Position numbers and translations under genes: made by a program. From NCBI GenBank assembly GCA_903851035.1, contig CAINND010000092.1, positions 1 through 64,000 of the forward strand: a stretch of DNA of 64,000 bases, in the 5' to 3' direction. Source of the stretch: an uncultured Acidobacteriota bacterium. Lineage in GTDB: Bacteria > Acidobacteriota > Terriglobia > Terriglobales > Acidobacteriaceae. The notes beneath the pieces were generated by a model. It saw only the letters and a list, made by a program, of their open reading frames with translations. It had not been told where the DNA came from and searched no databases. Positions 58,739 to 64,000 of the stretch are shown here, piece after piece (the first letter of the stretch is position 1; each line of letters begins with the position of its first letter).

Positions 58739-59779
58739 ATGAGCATCCTGAGCCGACAGAAGGGGCCGGACGCGGCGTATGCCGGCGTGGCCATAGCCGT
58801 GGAAAATATCGTCAAGCGCTACGGCCAGTTTGAGGCCGTCAAGGGCGTCACCTTTGACGTGAAGGATGGCGAAATCTTCGGGCTGCTCGGGCCCAACGGC
58901 GCCGGCAAAAGCACGCTCATCCGCATGATGACCACGCTCATCCCCATCACCAGCGGACGGGCGTTCATCGCCGGTTACAACGTGGCGGAAAACCCGGACG
59001 CGGCGCGCCACACCATGGGCGTCATACCACAGGCCATGACCAGCGACATCGACCTGACGGTGGAAGAGAACATGAGCATCTACGCCAAGCTCTACGGCGT
59101 GCCGCGGGCCGAACGCAAGCACAACATTGAAGAGCTGCTGGAGGCCGTGGACTTGACCAAATGGCGCGATGCGCAGGTGAAAACGCTCAGTGGCGGTATG
59201 CGTCGGCGCGCGGAGATTGCGCGCGGACTGGTGCACAACCCGCGCATCTTCTTCCTGGACGAGCCGACCACGGGGCTGGACCCGGTGAGCCGCGTGGCGG
59301 TGTGGGAGATGCTGAACACGCTCAAGAGCCGCCGCAAGCTCACCATCCTCATTACAACGCATTACATGGACGAAGCCGACCGCCTGTGCGACCGCATTGC
59401 CATCGTGGATCATGGCAAGCTGGTGGCCCTGGATACGCCGATGGCTCTGAAAGCCAGCATCCCCGGCAACAACGTGATCGAGGTGCAGTTTGTCTCCCCG
59501 CCCGCGGACTGGGAGCAACGGCTGCAAGGGCTACCGGGCATTGAGAGCGTGCATGACGAGGGCAACCACATGTTCCGGCTGATGACCTCGACGGGCTCGC
59601 AGACGACGACCGCGCTGGTGGAGATGTCGGTAGCCGCGGCCGTGGAGATCAAGACGCTGAGCGTGCAGAACACCACGCTCGACGATGTATTTGTGCACTA
59701 CACAGGACGCCAGTTGCGCGATGAGCAGGTGAAGGCCTTTGGCTACGTGATGCCGCCACGGCCGGGGATGAACGCATGA
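58739..59779 (+). CDS. ABC transporter ATP-binding protein (DrrA/YbhF-like)
   Basis: A 346-aa ATPase. Walker A is GLLGPNGAGKSTLIRMM, the signature is TLSGGMRRRAEIARGL, Walker B is IFFLDEPTTGLDPVSR, and the H-loop is LITTHYMDEADRLCDR. The C-terminal ~90 residues form the extension common to drug/ABC-2 exporters. Its stop overlaps the permease start (ATGA at 59776), so the two are translationally coupled. Confidence 0.93.
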   Translation: MSILSRQKGPDAAYAGVAIAVENIVKRYGQFEAVKGVTFDVKDGEIFGLLGPNGAGKSTLIRMMTTLIPITSGRAFIAGYNVAENPDAARHTMGVIPQAMTSDIDLTVEENMSIYAKLYGVPRAERKHNIEELLEAVDLTKWRDAQVKTLSGGMRRRAEIARGLVHNPRIFFLDEPTTGLDPVSRVAVWEMLNTLKSRRKLTILITTHYMDEADRLCDRIAIVDHGKLVALDTPMALKASIPGNNVIEVQFVSPPADWEQRLQGLPGIESVHDEGNHMFRLMTSTGSQTTTALVEMSVAAAVEIKTLSVQNTTLDDVFVHYTGRQLRDEQVKAFGYVMPPRPGMNA

Positions 59780-60891
59780 ACCGCATGATGGCCATCATCG
59801 AGCGCGAGATGCGCAAGTTCTTCCGCTCGCCCACCCTCATGGTCACCGCCATGATTATGCCGCTGGTGCAGCTCATCATCCTTGGCAACGCCTTCGGCGG
59901 CAAGATTCACGACGCGCGCGTGGCCCTGGTGGATGAAGACCACGGCACGCAGGCGGTGCGCGTGATTGAGGCCTTCCACTCGGTGGAAGCCAACGTGAAG
60001 ACCTTCGTGCTGGTGCCGTACACCGACGAGGTGAAGGCCCGCAACGATGTGCGCGAAGGCCGCCTGGAAGGTGCGCTGATTATTCCGCCGCAGTTTTCGC
60101 GCCGCGTCTATGCCGGAGAAAATCCGCAGCTCGGCATGGTGGTGGATAACAGCGACCAGTTCATGGCCAGCAGCGTGCAAAGCAAGATGCAGGAGCTGAC
60201 CGATTCGCTCAATCAACCGGCGGCCTCGGCGCAGCGCATCAGCACGCAGGTGGCGCTGGAGGTGGTCGAGCTCTATCCCTACATCGAATACCTCAAGTAC
60301 CTGCTGCCCGGCTCCATTACGCTCGCCATGTTCGTCAGCGTGATGATCGGCGGCGGCATGCTATACATCGACGATAAGGCGCGCGGCGTGGTGGAAGGCT
60401 ATCTGGTCACGCCCATCACCGCCCTGGAGATGGTGCTGGGGCTGAACCTGGCGGGCTCGCTGAAGGCCATCCTCAGCGGCGTCACGCTGACCGTGCTGGG
60501 CTCGCTGATTGCCGGGCTGGGCACGTCGTTTTATCCCACGCGCGTGCTGCAGTGGTTTTTGCTGGTGTGCGCCACATCGTTTGCCTTCAACGGCATGATG
60601 TTTCTGATGATGGTACGGGTGGAAGACCCCCTGGTGCCGCGCGCCATGTTCGGCATCCTCAACACGCTGCTCTACTTCCCCAGCGGAGCGATTTATCCAG
60701 TGCAGGCCTTCCCCAAATGGCTGCGCATGATCAGCTACGTGGACCCCTTCAGCTATGCCGTGCACGGGCTTAAGGCAACGCTGCTGAAGGAGGCAAGCTG
60801 GGCCGCTGTCAGCTACGACCTGACCTTCCTGCTGATTTTTGGCGCCGTCAGCCTGATTGCCTCCACGTTGCTGTTCAAGCGCACGCTGTAA
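59776..60891 (+). CDS. ABC-2 type transporter permease
   Basis: A 371-aa inner-membrane permease: TM1 near the N-terminus (SPTLMVTAMIMPLVQLIIL), a periplasmic domain of about 130 residues, then five TM segments. YLVTPITALEMVLGLNLAGS and PSGAIYPVQAFPKWLRMISYVDPFSYAVHGLK are typical ABC-2 signatures. With the HlyD adaptor and ATPase it forms an exporter, substrate unknown. Confidence 0.92.
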   Translation: MNRMMAIIEREMRKFFRSPTLMVTAMIMPLVQLIILGNAFGGKIHDARVALVDEDHGTQAVRVIEAFHSVEANVKTFVLVPYTDEVKARNDVREGRLEGALIIPPQFSRRVYAGENPQLGMVVDNSDQFMASSVQSKMQELTDSLNQPAASAQRISTQVALEVVELYPYIEYLKYLLPGSITLAMFVSVMIGGGMLYIDDKARGVVEGYLVTPITALEMVLGLNLAGSLKAILSGVTLTVLGSLIAGLGTSFYPTRVLQWFLLVCATSFAFNGMMFLMMVRVEDPLVPRAMFGILNTLLYFPSGAIYPVQAFPKWLRMISYVDPFSYAVHGLKATLLKEASWAAVSYDLTFLLIFGAVSLIASTLLFKRTL

Positions 60892-60968
60892 GGCGGGCGC
60901 GACAAGGGCACAGTCTGTGGAGTTCCACTGCACATTCAATTGAGGGTTGTTGCGGCCAGCGCGTGATT

Positions 60969-61589
60969 TCAGCGTGGGCGGGACGACAGTGCTTGCAGCT
61001 CCTGCCAGATGCGATCCACCTGCTCGGCCAGCTCTTCACGCGTGCTGCTGTTGTCGATGACGTAGTTGGCGAGGCGGGCTTTTTCCTGCTCTGGCATCTG
61101 GGCGGCCATGCGGCGTGTTACCTCCGCGCGGGCGGCTTCGAGCGTTAATCCGCTGCGTTGCGCAAAGCGCTCCACGCGCTGCTCCTCGGTGCAGGTGACG
61201 ACGATCAGCCGGTCGTAACGGTGGTGGCCGCCGGCCTCGATCATCAGCGCCGCCTCGCAGATGGTGACCGCCCCGGGGTCGGCCTCGCCAATGTCGCGCA
61301 TCCATTCATCTTCATAGGCGAGCACCGCCGGATGCACGATGGCGTTGAGTTCCTGTATGCGATTGGGGAAGGCCAGCGCGGCCAGTTTGGCGCGCTCCAC
61401 GCGGCCGTCGGGGCCAAGAATTCCACGGCCAAAGCTGGCGACGATCGCATCAAAGACCTGCTGGCCGGGCTCCATCAACTGATGGGCGACCAGGTCGGCG
61501 CGCAGCACATGGGCTCCGCGCGCGGCAAACATCTCCAGCACGGTGCTTTTTCCGCAGGCGATTCCGCCGGTCAGTCCCACTTTCAGCAT
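60969..61589 (-). CDS. coaE: Dephospho-CoA kinase
   Basis: A 206-aa P-loop kinase, last step of CoA synthesis. It has MLKVGLTGGIACGKSTVLEM (Walker A 8-15), LRADLVAHQLMEPGQ with the substrate Asp, ELNAIVHPAVLAYEDEW, EAALMIEAGGHHRYDRLIVV and a C-terminal lid RRMAAQMPEQEKARLANYVI. Converges with the ABC exporter genes, divergent from the secreted protein at 61769. Confidence 0.94.
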   Translation of the reverse strand: MLKVGLTGGIACGKSTVLEMFAARGAHVLRADLVAHQLMEPGQQVFDAIVASFGRGILGPDGRVERAKLAALAFPNRIQELNAIVHPAVLAYEDEWMRDIGEADPGAVTICEAALMIEAGGHHRYDRLIVVTCTEEQRVERFAQRSGLTLEAARAEVTRRMAAQMPEQEKARLANYVIDNSSTREELAEQVDRIWQELQALSSRPR

Positions 61590-61768
61590 GGCAACAGTTT
61601 CCTCATCGGCGTGCTTCAGCGCAAGTGCCGGGCGTACGATGGATTCACGGTTTTGTAATCAACCGGTGCCATGCTCAAAACAGAGTGTCGGGATGGGTCT
61701 TCACCTAGACCGCTTCGCCGGGTAGGATAGGGGATGGGTTTGGAGACCATCCCCACAGAGAGGTTCTC

Positions 61769-62407
61769 ATGCGCTATCTTTCGTTCGCCACGCGTTACGC
61801 CATTATTCTGCTGGCCGCCGCCCTGCTGCTGGCCCCATCCGCGTGGGCGCAGTCGGCACCCATACCTTCGCAATTGCTGACGGCCAAGACGGCATTCCTC
61901 TCCAACGGCGGCAGCACCTCGCCCCTGGTTACATCGGCGGACCTGTACTCGGGGATGTATTCAGCCCTGCGCATTTGGGGCCGGTACTTGCTGGTGAACA
62001 CACCGGAAGAAGCCGACCTGATCTTTGTGGTCACCTTCTCCACGCCCTCAACGGACGTCACCGACGGCAACAGCTTCCGGCGTCCCACCCTGACCGTGAC
62101 CGTGCAGGACGCCAAGTCGCACGTCGCCCTGTGGACGGAGAGTGAATACAGCTTCCCCAACGCCAAGAAGGGCAATGAGAAGGCCTACGACAACGTCATC
62201 GGCGAGATCCGCGCCCTGACCGAGGCCAAGCACATCGACAAGGCCGCCGAGGCGGCGAAGGCACCGGCCGCGGCTCCCGAGGCCAAGGCGGACGTGAAGG
62301 CCGATGCCCCGGCCCCTGCCGCCGATAGCAAGCCCGTCTCCAAGAAGGACGCGAAGAAGGACGCCAAGAAAGACGACGACACCAAAAAGTCGCATCGCAT
62401 CTGGTAG
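61769..62407 (+). CDS. Secreted protein with Ala/Lys-rich tail
   Basis: A 212-aa protein with signal peptide AIILLAAALLLAPSAWAQ. The mature domain (about 30-150) contains QLLTAKTAFLSNGGSTSPLV, YSGMYSALRIWGRYLLVNTP, EEADLIFVVTFSTPS and LTVTVQDAKSHVALWTESEY, a pattern I have seen in acidobacterial exported proteins of unknown function. The last 60 residues are Ala/Lys/Asp-rich (KKDAKKDAKKDDDTKK). GAGAGGTTCTC precedes the ATG. Confidence 0.6.
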   Translation: MRYLSFATRYAIILLAAALLLAPSAWAQSAPIPSQLLTAKTAFLSNGGSTSPLVTSADLYSGMYSALRIWGRYLLVNTPEEADLIFVVTFSTPSTDVTDGNSFRRPTLTVTVQDAKSHVALWTESEYSFPNAKKGNEKAYDNVIGEIRALTEAKHIDKAAEAAKAPAAAPEAKADVKADAPAPAADSKPVSKKDAKKDAKKDDDTKKSHRIW

Positions 62408-62500
62408 TTGCGCTTTTGTAGCAATGTCTTAAGCGTGTGTATTCGCCCGGTGGGATGACAGAATCGTCTGCAAGGGGGCCTTATGAGGCCGCCCCGGGGT

Positions 62501-62530
62501 TTGACACCGCTTGGGCTGCGACTTTATTCT
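62501..62530 (+). promoter_or_regulatory. Sigma70-like promoter of the yceD-rpmF-plsX operon
   Basis: Perfect TTGACA (62501-62506), 18-nt spacer, TATTCT (62525-62530; 4 of 6). The predicted leader is about 140 nt. Confidence 0.55.
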
Positions 62531-62675
62531 TATAGTCTGTCCTGAGGAGTGTTTCCCGCCAGGAGTAGGGTGCCGTTACGGCTTGCCGACCGAGCCGGCG
62601 AATCCCTTGCGTTTCATTCGCTTACGCGCAATGCGGGAATGCCGGCCTGGCCGGACTTCGGGAGTAATGGTTGTC

Positions 62676-63224
62676 ATGAAGATTCGCATCCAAGACCTGG
62701 AACTGCGCAAGCAGGAGTTCGAGCTCGCATTCCAGCCCGGAGAAATTGACTTCGGCGTGGACGTTCGACAGGTTGGCGCGCTCCGTACCGAGGGGCACGC
62801 CGAGCTGATTCGGGAGCACCACGGCGGGCAGCACACGGTGGATGATATCCGCCTGATCGGCAAGCTGGAAGGCCGCATCAGCCTGTGCTGCGCGCGATGC
62901 CTGGAGACGGTGGAAATTCCGCTCTCCCGCTCTTTCGATCTTTTGTACCGGCCGCTGGAGAAAGAGCGCGGCGCCGACGAAGTGGCCATCCACGAGGCGG
63001 ACACCGAGATCGGTTTTTACTCCGGCGACGGAATGGAGCTGGAGGATTCCCTGCGCGAGCAGGTGCTTCTGGCGGTTCCCATCAAGGCCTTGTGCCAGCC
63101 GGATTGCAAGGGCCTGTGCCCGGTGTGCGGGGCCAATCGCAATCAGCAGGCCTGCGCATGCAACAGTGGCCCGAGTGATCCGCGATGGGCGGCCCTGGGT
63201 GATTTGAAGAAGAAATTGCAGTAG
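62676..63224 (+). CDS. yceD: DUF177 / YceD-family protein
   Basis: A 182-aa protein of the family linked to 23S rRNA accumulation, usually upstream of rpmF. It shows CCARCLETVEIPLSRSFDLLY in the middle and the C-terminal QVLLAVPIKALCQPDCKGLCPVCGAN with CxxxC and CxxC likely to bind zinc. The start may be ATG 62676 (GGGAG 11 nt upstream) or ATG 62667 (2 nt); neither is ideal. It is followed 67 nt later by rpmF. Confidence 0.9.
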   Translation: MKIRIQDLELRKQEFELAFQPGEIDFGVDVRQVGALRTEGHAELIREHHGGQHTVDDIRLIGKLEGRISLCCARCLETVEIPLSRSFDLLYRPLEKERGADEVAIHEADTEIGFYSGDGMELEDSLREQVLLAVPIKALCQPDCKGLCPVCGANRNQQACACNSGPSDPRWAALGDLKKKLQ

Positions 63225-63291
63225 CGCCCACGGGCGTACACTGAAAGTTCGCGGCATTTATGGCCGCAATGAATTGGAAAGGTAGTTTGCA

Positions 63292-63477
63292 ATGGCAAAT
63301 CCTAAACGGCGACACTCCAAGCAGCGCACGGCTCTCCGTCGCGCCCACGACCATCTGACCGCGGTAACCACCAGCGAGTGCCCCAACTGTCACGAAGCGA
63401 AGTTGCCGCACCGCGCCTGCGCCAAGTGCGGACACTACAAGGGACGCGAAATCGTTGAGGTCGAAAAGGCCGGCTAA
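63292..63477 (+). CDS. rpmF: Large ribosomal subunit protein bL32
   Basis: A 61-aa protein [20 protein letters not shown] with a zinc ribbon CPNC...[11 protein letters not shown], all four cysteines present (C+ form). It is preceded by yceD and followed 17 nt later by plsX, the common order. Confidence 0.97.
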   Translation: MANPKRRHSKQRTALRRAHDHLTAVTTSECPNCHEAKLPHRACAKCGHYKGREIVEVEKAG

Positions 63478-63494
63478 GCCGGTCTTTCAGCACA

Positions 63495-64000
63495 ATGCCC
63501 ATTACCATCGCGGTGGACGCCATGGGCGCGGACCGCGCGCCTCGTCCTGAAATTGAGGGCGCGATTCTTGCCGCCCGGCAATACGACGTACGGGTTCTCC
63601 TTGTGGGGCATCAGGATGTGGTGCGCGCAGAACTGGCGCATCATCCCGAGGCTGCAAGGCTGCCCATCGAAGTCGTCCACGCCAGCGAGTTCATTGGCAT
63701 GGACGAGAAGGCCGCGCTGGCCGTCAAGCAGAAGCGCGACTCCTCGATGCGCGTTGGGCTGCGACTGGTAAAGGACGGCACGGCCGCCGGATTCGTTTCC
63801 GCCGGCAACACGGGCGCCGCCATGGTTACGGCCAAGCTGGTGCTGGGCGTGCTGCCGGGCGTGGATCGTCCGGCGCTGGCCTCGGTCTTCCCGACGGCGG
63901 CCAACACAGCCACCATCATGCTGGACGTGGGCGCCAACGTGGACTGCAAGCCGCAAAACCTGCAGCAGTTCGCCATCATGGGCGACATCTACTTCCGCAA
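63495..64000 (+). CDS. plsX: Phosphate acyltransferase PlsX (partial, runs off the window)
   Basis: The first 168 codons of the enzyme that makes acyl-phosphate from acyl-ACP for phospholipid synthesis. It starts [20 protein letters not shown], with [40 protein letters not shown] and [20 protein letters not shown], all typical. The frame is open to the last base. Confidence 0.95.
   Translation, partial: MPITIAVDAMGADRAPRPEIEGAILAARQYDVRVLLVGHQDVVRAELAHHPEAARLPIEVVHASEFIGMDEKAALAVKQKRDSSMRVGLRLVKDGTAAGFVSAGNTGAAMVTAKLVLGVLPGVDRPALASVFPTAANTATIMLDVGANVDCKPQNLQQFAIMGDIYFR

Noticed and set aside
57935-59527. A 530-codon minus-strand open frame opposite the HlyD and ABC ATPase genes
   Set aside because: It crosses two real genes and the gap between them, its composition is that of a high-GC antisense shadow, and it has no motif.
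1-64000. CRISPR arrays, prophage, IS elements with transposase other than the RAYT, rRNA genes
   Set aside because: No regularly spaced direct repeats, phage structural genes, DDE transposases or rRNA segments were seen on reading the window.

Overview
The window is a 64-kb piece of a GC-rich bacterial chromosome, mostly housekeeping genes packed in short operons on both strands. The gene mix points to an acidobacterium of the Terriglobia/Acidobacteriaceae type: an ECF sigma / HEAT-repeat anti-sigma / DUF4097 operon, an M13 endopeptidase ending in CHVW, secreted TonB-domain and Ig-like/beta-helix proteins, tandem DsbA-like proteins, the 'LSDDELL...ARRGL' N-terminal motif, DUF3052 and DUF3891. 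This assignment is inference from family knowledge; no rRNA gene is present.

Layout. 1-4.5 kb: tail of a biotin/lipoyl carrier, SurA-like foldase, DsbA-like lipoprotein, secreted TonB-domain protein, LarE, a membrane protein. 4.5-7 kb: hslV-DUF3052-hslU. 7-12.7 kb: M23 peptidase, CBS protein, thiL, tandem DsbA-like pair, ispE. 12.7-17 kb: tRNA-Gln(TTG), prs, bL25 (ctc), pth, rpsF, rpsR, rplI. 17-20 kb: sigma / anti-sigma / DUF4097. 20-29.8 kb (minus strand): CDF transporter with two YtkA-like proteins, ogt, dGTPase, a large TPR protein, purF, purL. 29.9-38 kb: accessory-rich, with an AT-rich Fic toxin/antitoxin candidate, a DUF488-DUF3891-DinB operon, cytochrome c, lipA, an orphan secreted protein and a 913-aa beta-helix/Ig-like surface protein flanked by two identical 26-bp hairpins. 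38-47.9 kb: M13 peptidase, MCE (MlaD) protein, acpS, recG, GAF-GAF-GGDEF cyclase, DUF1385, prfA. 48-51.5 kb: a RAYT transposase gene bracketed by inverted REP hairpins, a GT2 glycosyltransferase and a GT-C-like membrane protein, lying between prfA and prmC. 51.5-64 kb: prmC, a lone HNH-associated N-domain, asnS, arginase, DinB-like protein, ddl, an HlyD/ABC exporter, coaE, a secreted protein, and yceD-rpmF-plsX (plsX runs off the window).

Functional themes are envelope protein folding and redox (SurA, three DsbA-like proteins), proteolysis (HslUV, M23, M13), translation (ribosomal proteins, Pth, RF1 and its methylase PrmC, AsnRS, tRNA-Gln), purine and phospholipid synthesis, and envelope stress sensing. 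The most unusual items are the RAYT/REP unit whose right REP encodes the end of the transposase, the prfA-prmC interruption, the hairpin-flanked beta-helix gene, the Fic pair with a non-canonical inhibitory motif, an HslV with a 24-residue leader before its catalytic Thr, a Cys-rich GAF domain in the cyclase, and a recurring TANNNT box 7-9 nt upstream of starts lacking a Shine-Dalgarno sequence, which suggests leaderless mRNAs.
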